Positions 25,901 to 34,803 are shown, counted from the first letter of the stretch. The stretch: DNA of 64,000 nt from Flavobacteriaceae bacterium PS02293 (GCA_029960045.1 JASCOV010000001.1:558001-622000); one strand, 5' to 3'. Numbers and translations: made by a program. The notes: generated by a model from the letters alone, not told the origin.

Positions 25901-27272
25901 GGTGCAAAAAAATACGCTTCTCCCGAAAATGGGTTATAATTATTGGTCTTCTCCGGTAATTGATCAAAAACTTTATGAGTTTTCTGAAGGCTATAATTCT
26001 GCAGGTGGAGCTATCGGCAACGGAACACCCTGGAACAGATTTTATGTTTATAATGAAGCTAATGACAAATTTGTTACAACTTTAGCAAATGATATAACAT
26101 TAAGTGAAACATCAGTTTTCCAGCCATCAAGAGGATATGCCATCCGTGGGAAAAATAAATATAATAATGATATCGTTGCTGAAACTTTCCAGTTTACAGG
26201 TATTCCTCAGAATGGTGATGTTGCTTCTTACATCTTAAAATGGACCAACGATCAACACGGCTATAATATGGTTGGTAATCCTTATCCTTCCAATATCAGT
26301 TTTGATGATTTAGTTGCGGCAAATAGCTCAAATATTGAGGGTGTAGCTTACTTTTGGACCAATAATGACAGTTCTATTCAGGTGCAAATGGGAAGTACTT
26401 ATACGCCAAATAACTATGCACTTCTTAACGTATCCGGAGGTGTTTCTGCAACTTTTTCCGGATATAACAACAAAACACCGAATGGACTTATTTCTGTAGG
26501 TCAAGGTTTCATAATTCAAGCTACGCAGGCAGGGAAAAATAAACCTTTAGTGTTTAATAATACAATGCGTAGATCAGGAGATGCTAATTATTATAATAAA
26601 AGTGAAGTTGCAAAAGATAGATTTTGGTTAGAATTCAAGTCACCTTCTGATATCAATAACGAAATTTTGATAGGATATCTTCCAGGCGCAACCGATAATT
26701 TTGATTCCAGTTTTGATTCAGAATTATTAGCTATCGGAAATGATTCTTTCTGGAGTATTTTTGACGGTAAAAAATTAGGAATCCAGGGGAAACAATATCC
26801 ACTAAGTACAGAAGATAATGTAAAGCTAGGGATAAAAGCATCAGTCGCAGGAAATTATACCATTTTCATTAATGAGAAAAATGGAATATTCTCTTCAGAT
26901 CAGTCTGTTTACTTGAAAGATAAATATCTTAGTAAAACTATAAATATTACTAGTCAATCTTATGTTTTCTATTCCAATGCAGGACAATTCGAGGACAGAT
27001 TCGAAATCCTTTATAAAACTTCAGGAACTTTAGGAACAGACAATTCTGTGAAAAAAGGAATCCAGATCTATAAAGATATTCAGAATTTTATCATCAATTC
27101 ACCTGATAATCTGGATGAGGTTAGTTTATATGATGCATTAGGAAGACTGGTTTTCGAATCCAAGAATTCTAAAAAAGAAATATTGATTAGTAAAAATAAT
27201 CTGCCGGAAGGGATGTATATCATCAAAGCAAGATCTGGTAAAACTACTTTGACTAAAAAAGTTTTGAAATAA
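22914..27272 (+). CDS. large secreted Ig-repeat protein with T9SS sorting domain
   Basis: A 1452-residue surface protein. Signal peptide (1-19, LSAQ); an N-terminal beta-rich domain; three adjacent cadherin/Ig-like repeats of about 93 residues (starting near 191, 281 and 376) with VPVANNDSY, a NILxNDTS block, a QQPxHGTxTVNGTTNVTY block and SNEAT; a jelly-roll-like insert; a fourth diverged repeat (near 641, APVATNDTA); a second beta domain; and a C-terminal type A sorting domain (about 1370-1452, ending TTLTKKVLK) recognised by the type IX secretion system. It probably acts as an adhesin or matrix protein. The first three repeats are close at DNA level, which suggests recent duplication. Confidence 0.85.
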   Translation: MKKNFYVLFAIFIANILSAQTDLVKWALTANGNTTYTDSRITATAVGTSQNPITYDSQGMRITGWGNNTIEHYRYFGFSVGSSNGTALKISNLAFEQERVTTNLNDGYTIRYYIAPNNSSVDDYDFFYNKSTVLVNNESITSNTIKNIALNFTVSGTQRLIVRFYASGNEYNAAAWRIKANTLKLTEVQATVPVANNDSYSVYKNTATDLNILANDTSGSAITGITITQQPLHGTLTVNGSTNVTYTPTTGYDGSDTFKYKAVNTTGASNEATVSVNVIAAVPVANNDTYNNVYNYTDTNLNILSNDTSVLAITGITITQQPVHGTVTVNGTTNVTYKSVAGYTGSDTFKYKSSNVTGESNEAIVSINVIQDPNTAVPVANNDSYTAYKNISSDFNVLSNDTSVLTINDVTITQQPIHGTVTVNGTTNVTYKPTTGYTGTDSFKYKASNATGLSNEATASINVIEMPPSTLVRWNNSSITPTTYNNNVTPGVIEYSKVSMGYNTWSGPLYSFGGWPSQTTVDTSYYVQFSINPKSGYKLNLSEFTFQCFLTGSGTMKIDYSLSSNFSNPKNLISEITPSTSEGNPTTISLSNFNTPVATDGQVVYVRIYIYNTNQTLHIKYANGADSIGPAFRGTVSSSSVAPVATNDTAVTTIDNDIDINVLENDDYSNIANSIALSQPSHGTVTLNSDKTVNYLPTSGYIGSDSFTYSIANNYGTSNTATVSVNVNPATTTSLIRWDSASATYYPTSYQQSFISANDAPITAVGVNLSTAAESLPVYVVGNIGDASINTSKYIQFRLNNISTTKTIEPKSFSFTGRGYNAGNYEIRYSKSSDFSSYQTLSAGTFSNGYGMISGNFSSVKVEAGETLYIRAYFYNTTSSYVIQYYTGSTGPAVTGLFYNKVYSSTDTIWQPLWSNGLPDATKSAIINAPYSTAVNGNFESNNLTINAGASLNVNAEGYITVNGKITNNAGASNFVVENDANLLQKSRVQNVGNITVQKNTLLPKMGYNYWSSPVIDQKLYEFSEGYNSAGGAIGNGTPWNRFYVYNEANDKFVTTLANDITLSETSVFQPSRGYAIRGKNKYNNDIVAETFQFTGIPQNGDVASYILKWTNDQHGYNMVGNPYPSNISFDDLVAANSSNIEGVAYFWTNNDSSIQVQMGSTYTPNNYALLNVSGGVSATFSGYNNKTPNGLISVGQGFIIQATQAGKNKPLVFNNTMRRSGDANYYNKSEVAKDRFWLEFKSPSDINNEILIGYLPGATDNFDSSFDSELLAIGNDSFWSIFDGKKLGIQGKQYPLSTEDNVKLGIKASVAGNYTIFINEKNGIFSSDQSVYLKDKYLSKTINITSQSYVFYSNAGQFEDRFEILYKTSGTLGTDNSVKKGIQIYKDIQNFIINSPDNLDEVSLYDALGRLVFESKNSKKEILISKNNLPEGMYIIKARSGKTTLTKKVLK
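23484..24309 (+). repeat. three tandem Ig-like repeat units in coding DNA
   Basis: Three units of about 275-285 bp, each starting near a GTNCCNGTNGCNAANAATGA-like sequence (about 23487, 23757 and 24043), encode the first three Ig-like domains. Long stretches around the TCAACGGAAC and GTAACNTACAAA blocks are almost identical between units 2 and 3. Confidence 0.65.
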
Positions 27273-27308
27273 TATTAAAAACACAAATAAACCATATATT
27301 TTCTCTAG

Positions 27309-27336
27309 CCATCAAAATTATTTTTGATGGTTTTTT
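27309..27336 (+). terminator. terminator of the large T9SS gene
   Basis: CCATCAAAA / TTTTGATGG stem followed by T6. Confidence 0.85.
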
Positions 27337-27370
27337 GTTTATATCTTATTAAAATTCATAATTTCGCTAT

Positions 27371-28006
27371 ATGTCTTTAGAATTAATTTTAAAATACTTC
27401 CCCGATATCACCAGCGAGCAGAAAGATCAGTTCGCAGAATTAGAAATCCTGTACAAAGATTGGAATGAAAAAATCAACGTCATTTCCAGAAAAGATACAG
27501 ACAGTCTCTACGAAAAACATATTTTGCATTCACTGGGAATTGCAAAAATTATAGAGTTTGCAGACAATACCAAAGTTCTTGATATTGGAACAGGAGGTGG
27601 TTTCCCGGGAATTCCGTTGGCTATTCTTTTTCCTCATGTACAATTCACTTTGGTGGATAGCATCGGAAAAAAGATTACAGTTGTAAAAGGTATTGCAGAA
27701 AGTTTGGGTCTCAAAAATGTTACAGCACATCATATGAGAGCAGAACAATTGAAAGAGAAATTCCATTTTGTAGTCAGCCGGGCAGTTACACAAATGCCGG
27801 TTTTCTTAACTTGGTTAAGAGGAAAATTCGAAAAAGACCAATTCAATCCAAAACACAATGGTGTTATCTATCTCAAAGGCGGAGATCTTGGCGAAGAATT
27901 AGCCGGTTTGAGATGTGAAATATTTCAATTGAAAAATTATTTCGAAGAAGAGTTTTTCGACACCAAAAAAGTCGTATATATATCAAAAGGTAATTTTAAT
28001 AACTAA
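27371..28006 (+). CDS. rsmG: 16S rRNA (guanine-527-N7)-methyltransferase
   Basis: RsmG (GidB) uses S-adenosylmethionine to methylate G527 of 16S rRNA. At 211 residues it is a normal length. Seen: RKDxxxLYEKHILHSL near residue 40, the SAM-binding VLDIGTGGGFPGIPLAI (about 71-87), VDSIGKK and VVSRAVTQMP. A TAATTTCG sequence ends 4 nt before the ATG, close to the promoter consensus. A lipoprotein gene follows after 14 bp and is probably cotranscribed. Confidence 0.94.
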   Translation: MSLELILKYFPDITSEQKDQFAELEILYKDWNEKINVISRKDTDSLYEKHILHSLGIAKIIEFADNTKVLDIGTGGGFPGIPLAILFPHVQFTLVDSIGKKITVVKGIAESLGLKNVTAHHMRAEQLKEKFHFVVSRAVTQMPVFLTWLRGKFEKDQFNPKHNGVIYLKGGDLGEELAGLRCEIFQLKNYFEEEFFDTKKVVYISKGNFNN

Positions 28007-28020
28007 ATAAAGAAACGATT

Positions 28021-28440
28021 ATGAAGAAAGTATTTATTTTATCGATGTTGGCGGTAATTACAACGTCGATTGTATCTTGCAAAGACAATGATGATTATGT
28101 AGAGATTACGGATGTTTACGCTCAGAAGACTGATAGCGTAACTATTCCGCTTGATACGATGGTTTTAGGTGTAACACAAGATTTCAAAGTGTATTCTACA
28201 TTTACCAGAACCTGCGAAGGGATCTATAGTTACGATTACCAGTACACCAATGACTCAGTAAGAACAATTGCCAACTTTGGATATAAAACCAACGAGGTTT
28301 GTTCAGACGGAACTTATGTGGATGGTAGCAGAATCAGCTTCAAACCTACAAAAACTGGTAACTATACATTCAAATTTTTCACAGGAAAAGATGCAGCAGG
28401 TGTTAGTACTTTTCTTGAGAAAAAGGTTGTCGTAGAGTAG
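28021..28440 (+). CDS. predicted lipoprotein, unknown function
   Basis: A 139-residue protein with a type II signal peptide; the lipobox ends at Cys20 (TTSIVSCKD). The mature part looks beta-rich (IPLDTMVLGVTQDFKVYSTF near the middle) and has two further Cys (CEGIYSYDY, CSDGTYVDG) that could form a disulfide. No family was recognised. It follows rsmG by 14 bp and ends just before R1 copy 3. Confidence 0.7.
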   Translation: MKKVFILSMLAVITTSIVSCKDNDDYVEITDVYAQKTDSVTIPLDTMVLGVTQDFKVYSTFTRTCEGIYSYDYQYTNDSVRTIANFGYKTNEVCSDGTYVDGSRISFKPTKTGNYTFKFFTGKDAAGVSTFLEKKVVVE

Positions 28441-28451
28441 ATTTAGAATAA

Positions 28452-28562
28452 TTTTTGGGAGCTTAATCCCGCTTTCCGTTGCAATCTTTTTTGCAGACGA
28501 TTTCAGTTCAATAGAACTTGAAGCAGACGCAAAAAAGGATTTCCACTGCAATCGGGGCTAGG
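28452..28562 (+). repeat. R1 hairpin element, copy 3
   Basis: Same element as at 2611. The apical hairpin is AGTTC-AATA-GAACT (28505-28518), a compensated change from ATTTC/GAAAT in copy 1. The CTTTTTTGC/GCAAAAAAGG middle stem is kept. The ends are more diverged: AGC/GCT and CCCG/CGGG still pair. It begins 11 nt after the lipoprotein stop. Confidence 0.8.
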
Positions 28563-28657
28563 GATTTTGTCATCCAATCAAAGGTTAAAGAAAAATATAA
28601 GATTTGTCCATATCTAAATATTTTGTGCATTAAGAGGTAGTTTTCCATTTGTCGAAT

Positions 28658-28730
28658 TTTACGCCTTTGCGAAACTCAAATATTTTCAATAATTTCAAAA
28701 AAAAACTTTGCGAACTTTGAGTTAATATAT
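28658..28730. repeat. R2 repeat, copy B
   Basis: About 73 bp starting TTTTACGCCTTTGCGAAA, with TATTTTCAATAA and ACTTTGCGAAC blocks as in copy A (2872). AACTCAAA (28675-28682) and TTTGAGTT (28718-28725) are inverted within it. It lies about 95 bp after R1 copy 3. Confidence 0.6.
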
Positions 28731-28761
28731 TTCCAGAATCAACAAAAAAATAATTAAATTG

Positions 28762-28787
28762 AGCCTTTACTACAAAAGGCTTTTTTT
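28762..28787 (+). terminator. intrinsic terminator or attenuator touching the nuclease start codon
   Basis: AGCCTTT (28762-28768) and AAAGGCT (28775-28781) pair around ACTACA and run into T7, whose last T is next to the ATG at 28788. It either ends transcription from upstream or acts as an attenuator for the AddB-like gene. Confidence 0.7.
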
Positions 28788-31481
28788 ATGCAGTTTCTCC
28801 AAAGAATCATTTCGGAATTATTAGAAAATCATCAGGATCTTTCAGGTTTAGACATTGTTTTACCTGGAAAAAGACCAATGGTTTTTATCAAAAGGATTCT
28901 TCAGGAAAAAAAATACGAAGGACTTTTACCAAACTTCGTTACGATAGACGAACTTATCGCAGAACTTTCCGATGATCTCGAGATCAAAGGCATTGCTCTT
29001 TGGCTTTTCGCATTCAGAACTTATCAAAAAGTAGATTCCTCAGAAGACTTTTCTGGTTTCCTCAAATGGTTTCCCACGCTTCAGAAAGATTGGGACGATA
29101 TGATGAAGTTTTCAGAAAACGATCAAAAAATCCTGGAATGGATGCTGGACGAAGAACGTATCAAAAACTGGGGCGAAGATCTTGGTGATGATGATAACGC
29201 AAGAAAAAGAAACCTCAATTTCTGGCGAAAAATGAACGAGTTTCTACCACTTCTGAAATCAGATCTAAAGAAAGAAAATCTCGCCACTTCCGGAATGATC
29301 TATCAGGAAGCTTTTCGCAAATTAGAAAGTTTTGCAAAGTCAACCAATAATTATTTCATTTTCTGTGGTTTCAATGCATTATCAAGAGTTGAGGAACAGC
29401 TCGTAAGAAAATTACTGCAATGGAACAGGGCAGAAACCTATTTCCAAGCCGATCAGTATTACATTAATGACGAAAGACAGGAGTCCGGAAAGTTCCTGAG
29501 AGAGACCATCAAATGGAAAGAATTTGATTTATACAGAAATTTTAATTGGATCGATGATCAATTTTCTCAACCAAAAGACATTAAAACCTACGAAGTTTCC
29601 GGAAACATTGTTCAGGCAAAAGTTCTCCCTGAAATTCTGAAAAAAATCCCGAAAGAAGAACTGTCAGAAACTGCTTTGGTTTTGCTGGATGAAAATCTTT
29701 TGCCAGCCGTTTTGGATAGTTTAACAGCTGTTGAAAGTGTGAACATTACGATGGGGTTTCCTTTGAAAAATCTATCCTTCAGTAACGCTATTAAAAAACT
29801 ATTTTATCTTCAGAAACAACAGGGGAAAAAATCCTCAAGCTATTATTACGCCGATGTTTTACCAATTTTGGAAGAACTTCCGAATGATGAAATAGACAGC
29901 GCAATCATTCAGGAATTTATTGTAAAAATAGAAGAAAGAAACATTGTTTATATTTCAAAAAAATTATTGACAGAATTACTGGGAAAACTGAGTTATTTCC
30001 AGCTTCTTGAAAAACCTGAATCCAGCAACAGCTTTTTAGATTTATTGATTAAATTCTGTTATGAATTGAAATTCAAAGAATTGGATGATATTCAATATGA
30101 AAATATTGCACATTTCGAAAAGGTTTTCAAAATTATCAAAAACCAATTGCTTCCTTATAAAATCGAGATCGAAATCGAAACTCTAGAAGTCCTAATCAAT
30201 CAATTGGTAAATACAGAAAGCATTGATTTTGTTGGAGAACCTTTGGCAGGATTTCAGATTATGGGATTGTTGGAAACTCGACTTTTGAACTTCAAAAATA
30301 TCATTTTGCTTTCTGTAAACGAAGGGAAATTGCCATTAGGAAATACCCAAAACACTTATATTCCTTTTGATGTCCGTAAGAATTTCGGGCTCAATACTTT
30401 TCTTGAAAATGACAGTATTTATGCTTATCACTTTTACCGGTTGATTCAGAATTCTCAGAATGTTCATTTGCTTTATAATGCCTTGAGTTCTGGCGTAAAC
30501 ACAGGCGAAAAAAGCCGATTCATTACGCAACTCGAAATGGAAAGTCCACACCAGATCGATCATATCATCATCGAAAATGCATCAGAACCAATCTCTCAGG
30601 AATTGATGAAAATTGAAAAAAACGATGAGGTTATGAGACTTTTGATGGAATGGAAAAACCGCGTTTCCGCTTCTCATTTGGTAACATATCTTTATAATCC
30701 GATTGATTTTTATCTAAGCCATATTTTGAAAGTAAGAGAAACCAACGAAATTGAAGAGGAACTTTCACAAAGAAATTATGGGAATCTTGTGCATTATGCT
30801 TTACAGTTTTTGCACGAGCCAATTAAGAATAAAATATTAACTAAAAGCGATTTAGATAATTTGCTTTTAAAAGTAGATGAATCTATAGAGTCTGCAATTG
30901 AAAAGCTAAAACACCAGCCAGAATTTTATGACCGAGGAATGAATTTCATTCACAAAGAAATTGCCAAAAGAGTAGTGCGCAACATTGTAGAATATGATTT
31001 GGAGTTGGTTAACAAGGGATTTGCTTTGGAAATCATTGACCTCGAAAAAGAAATCAATTGTGATTTTCACCTTAATGAAAACAGAACAGACAAAATAAGT
31101 TTCTACGGTTTCATAGACAGAATCGACAAACTCGACGGTATTACAAGAGTTATTGATTATAAAACTGCTAAACCGAAAAATCTAACCATTAATCTGGGAA
31201 AAAACAAAGAAGAAAAACTTCCAGAGTTATTTTTCCGAGATGATTATAAACAAGCTTTGCAGTTGTCAATCTATAAATTCTGCATTACCAATTCTTTTAA
31301 TATAAAACCGGAAAACGTGGAAACTGCGATCTGGTCTTTTGCAGAAGTCAATAATGGCCCTCAAAATCTTAATTTTATTGATATTGAAGATTCTGAAGTG
31401 GAAGATTCCATCAGAAATTTGATTTTTGAAATTCTGAATCCGGAAGTTCCGTTTGAAGAAAAAGAGAAAGTAAGTTGGTGA
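28788..31481 (+). CDS. AddB-like PD-(D/E)XK nuclease
   Basis: An 897-residue protein of the AddB/RexB-like group that, with an AddA helicase-nuclease, processes double-strand DNA ends for recombination. The N-terminal half is an inactivated helicase-like fold (start MQFLQRIISELLENHQD, LVLPGKRP-type block). The C-terminal 250 residues are a RecB-family nuclease: GFIDRIDKL followed by RVIDYKTAKPKN, with the D...D-x-K catalytic core. The partner addA is not in this window. Its start codon abuts a terminator-like hairpin, and an R1-R2 repeat pair fills the upstream gap. Confidence 0.8.
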   Translation: MQFLQRIISELLENHQDLSGLDIVLPGKRPMVFIKRILQEKKYEGLLPNFVTIDELIAELSDDLEIKGIALWLFAFRTYQKVDSSEDFSGFLKWFPTLQKDWDDMMKFSENDQKILEWMLDEERIKNWGEDLGDDDNARKRNLNFWRKMNEFLPLLKSDLKKENLATSGMIYQEAFRKLESFAKSTNNYFIFCGFNALSRVEEQLVRKLLQWNRAETYFQADQYYINDERQESGKFLRETIKWKEFDLYRNFNWIDDQFSQPKDIKTYEVSGNIVQAKVLPEILKKIPKEELSETALVLLDENLLPAVLDSLTAVESVNITMGFPLKNLSFSNAIKKLFYLQKQQGKKSSSYYYADVLPILEELPNDEIDSAIIQEFIVKIEERNIVYISKKLLTELLGKLSYFQLLEKPESSNSFLDLLIKFCYELKFKELDDIQYENIAHFEKVFKIIKNQLLPYKIEIEIETLEVLINQLVNTESIDFVGEPLAGFQIMGLLETRLLNFKNIILLSVNEGKLPLGNTQNTYIPFDVRKNFGLNTFLENDSIYAYHFYRLIQNSQNVHLLYNALSSGVNTGEKSRFITQLEMESPHQIDHIIIENASEPISQELMKIEKNDEVMRLLMEWKNRVSASHLVTYLYNPIDFYLSHILKVRETNEIEEELSQRNYGNLVHYALQFLHEPIKNKILTKSDLDNLLLKVDESIESAIEKLKHQPEFYDRGMNFIHKEIAKRVVRNIVEYDLELVNKGFALEIIDLEKEINCDFHLNENRTDKISFYGFIDRIDKLDGITRVIDYKTAKPKNLTINLGKNKEEKLPELFFRDDYKQALQLSIYKFCITNSFNIKPENVETAIWSFAEVNNGPQNLNFIDIEDSEVEDSIRNLIFEILNPEVPFEEKEKVSW

Positions 31482-31486
31482 AAAAT

Positions 31487-31516
31487 AAAGACTTTCCATA
31501 ATTGGAAAGTCTTTTT
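31487..31516. terminator. bidirectional terminator between convergent genes
   Basis: AAAGACTTTCCA / TGGAAAGTCTTT (31487-31498 with 31503-31514), T-rich on both strands. Confidence 0.85.
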
Positions 31517-31529
31517 GGGCATTATAAAT

Positions 31530-33929
31530 TTATTTTATAATTTCATTATAGTAAAGAAGTTTGTCATTCTTATCAAAACTGATAATGATAATTTGTCGGT
31601 TTTTTGCTTCATCATTATTGAAGAATTTTGCTCTTGGAGCTAATCCGCCGTCTTCGGAGAGTGATGGATTCCAGTATAAAGTTTCACGAGTATCCTTAGT
31701 GATTTTTTTGTAAGCATCTCCCGTGGTATCAGGTAATTCAAATTCTAAGGATTTATCATAACCTTTAAGAACTAATTTATTAATTTTCTCTTTGTCTTTA
31801 TCTTCCTCAGCAATCATATTTCCGCGACGTGTGTAGATTGCAACTGCGTTTCCTACTAAACCATCATTTTTCAAAACTTTTACCATAGCAATATTACTGA
31901 TTGGTAGAGAGTTGATCATACTCGCATCTACAGGCATTTCATCAAGAAATAAGCTGGCCTGTGAACCACGAATACTTGGAATATAATTCCCGGAGCTGTC
32001 CATTGTAAAAGTAAGTCCTGCTGCTCTTCCTTGTAACCATTGCAAGATGTTTTGAGAAGTACGTGCATCTTGATTTTCATTCACTAAATCGAAGATTGTA
32101 GCATTCATACTACTAAATTTTCCGCTGGAAAGTTCTTTGTCTAATTCTGCTTTTTTATCTACTTTTTTGGCCGTTACTTTTACCTCTTCGATCAATGTTT
32201 CTTTATTGAAATCATCAATTCCTTTGTTGTTTTTTCTGTTTTGAAGTGCTTTTGCAATGGCAGGATCCTGCACAATATTTTTATCATTTACCAAACGATA
32301 ATTAGTTGATGGCAAAGCTGATTTATAAGGAATGCTTTTTACCAAAGCTTCAAAACTAATATTCAGGTTGTCTGAATCTGACGATTGATTTTTGTCTTTA
32401 TTAAGATAATAAGAAACTGTCAGAGGTTCATCAAAATAAATATTATCCAAATAAATAAAACCCTTATCATCCGTAACTGCCGGAACAAAACTTTTGTCAG
32501 AATTTTCTGTCTTTAATAATAGATTAATATTCTTATTAGGAATGAAGCGTCCGTTATTAGTTACTTTTCCTTTGAATGACAAGTTTTTCTGTGGTTTGTA
32601 ATTGAATTCAGGAGTTTTTCCGGCTAATAAGGATTCCCAGTCAAATCGTTTCCATTTTTCGGATATCAATATAGCATCAAAAGCTTCCGGATTAGCATTC
32701 TTTTCAAAATATTGAGACGGATTAAAGATTGGCGATGTGAAATCTCCAGTCAGCCATTGTGCGCTTAGAAGTGTATTTTCGTTTTTAGTTTCTGATGGCG
32801 AAATTTCTTTTACCAAAACCGTATAATTAGTATGGTCATCATCTGGTTCAATATCAAAACTGTTGAAAGCTCTGGGTTCATTATTCATTGAGAAAGCAAG
32901 AGTTGGCTCGTCAAGATTCAGTTTTTTTGGATTGACGAAAAATAGTCGTTGCGCAACTGGATTTTGTTTCTCATCAAAAATAGTAATCTGTAAAACTGCT
33001 GTTTCATCATTGCTTACTTTTGTAGGAATTACACTTGAAGCTTCACTTGCTGTTGTTTTTATATTGGCTCTGTAAACCAATTGATTGTTGATGGTTCCAA
33101 CAATACTGTAACCTTGTAAACCTTGTGCAAGATCATTTCCAGCCAGTTTATAATTAATGCCTTTTGCGTCATTTGTTAATTGAAGATTGATTCCGGAATT
33201 AACAACTGTCGGCAATGTTAACGTTTGCTTAGTTCCTTTATTATCTTCAATAATGGCTTTGTAGGTTTTACCAATTTTTGGAGTGATTGTGAAGACACTT
33301 ACATTCTGGTCTAAGTTTTTGAAAGTTGCTAATTTTTCATTCGGCTTTTCTGAATCAATAATGTAACCGCTCCAGGAAGTTGGAGGGATTCCTTGTGAAT
33401 ACAATCTGACAGCAACTTTAGTTGGAATATTATCGATAAAAGTTCCACTTTCTGGAAAAACATTGGCTGTCCATTTTGTGTTTTTATCAAGGACTAATCT
33501 CTGTTCAGAATTCGGATTATAGATTGGTAATTCTTTGATGAAATTAAATTCCTCAGGAAAATTTGCCATCCAAGTCGTGTAAGCTCTTAAGTAGTAAACA
33601 TCTTCTTTCAAAGCTTCGGTCAAAACAAAAGTCCCGTCACCTTCACCATTTTTGAGCGCAATGGTTCTCTTATCAACCAGATTTTTGCTGTGGTCATACA
33701 ATTCAACAAAAAGTGTATTAGAAATCGTAGAACGATTGTAGCCGTTTAATACAAACGATTTGAAATAAATATTGTCTCCAACAACATATTTATCTTTATC
33801 AAGAAGAAGATAAACTTTTTCCTGAGTGTAATTCTGTTCCAGATTTTGGATTGCTTTATCTATTTTGTCTTGAGCTTTGAACTGCATCATTCCAACAACA
33901 TAAAGAAAAAATATAAATGATTTTCTCAT
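31530..33929 (-). CDS. TonB-plug domain protein with MG2-like N-terminal region
   Basis: A 799-residue exported protein (signal peptide about 1-19). Residues 30-400 carry alpha-2-macroglobulin MG-like beta domains (VYLLLDKDKYVVGDNIYFKS is typical). Residues 600-720 form a TonB-dependent receptor plug (QNILQWLQGRAAGLT, RGSQASLFLDEMPVD, VAIYTRRGN). No beta-barrel follows, so it is not a transporter on its own. Proteins of this design are frequent in Bacteroidetes; the role is unclear, perhaps periplasmic handling of a ligand or a partner for a separate receptor. Confidence 0.75.
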   Translation of the reverse strand: MRKSFIFFLYVVGMMQFKAQDKIDKAIQNLEQNYTQEKVYLLLDKDKYVVGDNIYFKSFVLNGYNRSTISNTLFVELYDHSKNLVDKRTIALKNGEGDGTFVLTEALKEDVYYLRAYTTWMANFPEEFNFIKELPIYNPNSEQRLVLDKNTKWTANVFPESGTFIDNIPTKVAVRLYSQGIPPTSWSGYIIDSEKPNEKLATFKNLDQNVSVFTITPKIGKTYKAIIEDNKGTKQTLTLPTVVNSGINLQLTNDAKGINYKLAGNDLAQGLQGYSIVGTINNQLVYRANIKTTASEASSVIPTKVSNDETAVLQITIFDEKQNPVAQRLFFVNPKKLNLDEPTLAFSMNNEPRAFNSFDIEPDDDHTNYTVLVKEISPSETKNENTLLSAQWLTGDFTSPIFNPSQYFEKNANPEAFDAILISEKWKRFDWESLLAGKTPEFNYKPQKNLSFKGKVTNNGRFIPNKNINLLLKTENSDKSFVPAVTDDKGFIYLDNIYFDEPLTVSYYLNKDKNQSSDSDNLNISFEALVKSIPYKSALPSTNYRLVNDKNIVQDPAIAKALQNRKNNKGIDDFNKETLIEEVKVTAKKVDKKAELDKELSSGKFSSMNATIFDLVNENQDARTSQNILQWLQGRAAGLTFTMDSSGNYIPSIRGSQASLFLDEMPVDASMINSLPISNIAMVKVLKNDGLVGNAVAIYTRRGNMIAEEDKDKEKINKLVLKGYDKSLEFELPDTTGDAYKKITKDTRETLYWNPSLSEDGGLAPRAKFFNNDEAKNRQIIIISFDKNDKLLYYNEIIK

Positions 33930-33988
33930 ATCAAAAAGCTTAATTATAATTGATTGTTAATTCTTTCTGCAAATTAATTAAACAAAAG

Positions 33989-34016
33989 AAAACCCTCAAC
34001 ATTTGTCGAGGGTTTT
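33989..34016 (-). terminator. terminator of the SDR gene
   Basis: AAAACCCTC / GAGGGTTTT stem, 23 bp past the SDR stop on the minus strand. Confidence 0.8.
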
Positions 34017-34039
34017 ATATAATTTTTAACATCGTTTTT

Positions 34040-34786
34040 CTATAAAATCATCCCACCATCCATCAGGATTTCTGTTCCGGTCATAAAACTCGCCATATTA
34101 TTGTCTGACAAGTAAACAACGGCTTTTGCGACATCTTCTGGCGTTCCCATTTTTTTCAATGGAATTTCGTTGATTAACCATTCATTGATTCCTTTCAAGG
34201 TTTCTACGTCAAGTCCGGCTTTGGTCATTATTTCAGTTTTTGTTGGACCAGGGCTTACGATATTGACACGGATTTTCCTTGGAGCCAATTCTGCGGCTGC
34301 GGTTTTTGCAATAGAATTCAAAGCTGCTTTACTTGCTTGATAAACAGAACTATTCGGTTTGTAAGTTGAAGCTACATTTGAAGATAGAAAAACGACGGAA
34401 GCACCATCATTCAATAATGGAATAAATTTGCTTAAAGTGAAATAGGCACCTCGCAAATTAATGTTCATCACATTATCAAAATTTTCAGAGTTCATATTTT
34501 CAATGGAACCTAAAGTTCCTGTAATTCCTGCATTGATAAACAAAATATCAACCTTCCCGAATTGATTTTCAATCTCTGTTTTCAAAGTTTCAATATCTTC
34601 CAGGTTTCCCTGGTCGGCTACGAAAGGAATGGCACCCAGTTCGTCTGCCGCTTTTTCAATCGCATCTTTTCGTCTTCCTGTAATGATTACTTTTGCGCCT
34701 TCTGCAATCAATTCTTTTGCTGTTGCATAACCAATTCCGCTATTTCCGCCAGTTACGATGGCTACTTTGTGATTAAATTTACTCAT
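34040..34786 (-). CDS. SDR-family oxidoreductase
   Basis: A classical short-chain dehydrogenase/reductase of 248 residues. The NAD(P)-binding TGGNSGIG lies at 12-19, NAG at 85-87, the catalytic S/Y/K includes Y149-QAS-K153, and the PG motif is in VSPGPTKTE. The GRRKD after beta-2 favours NADP(H). It diverges from an HxlR regulator and shares a 103-bp promoter region with a strong inverted repeat, so HxlR control (often triggered by aldehydes or quinones) is likely. The substrate is unknown. Confidence 0.88.
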   Translation of the reverse strand: MSKFNHKVAIVTGGNSGIGYATAKELIAEGAKVIITGRRKDAIEKAADELGAIPFVADQGNLEDIETLKTEIENQFGKVDILFINAGITGTLGSIENMNSENFDNVMNINLRGAYFTLSKFIPLLNDGASVVFLSSNVASTYKPNSSVYQASKAALNSIAKTAAAELAPRKIRVNIVSPGPTKTEIMTKAGLDVETLKGINEWLINEIPLKKMGTPEDVAKAVVYLSDNNMASFMTGTEILMDGGMIL

Positions 34787-34803
34787 TGTTTTAAAATTTT
34801 TGA

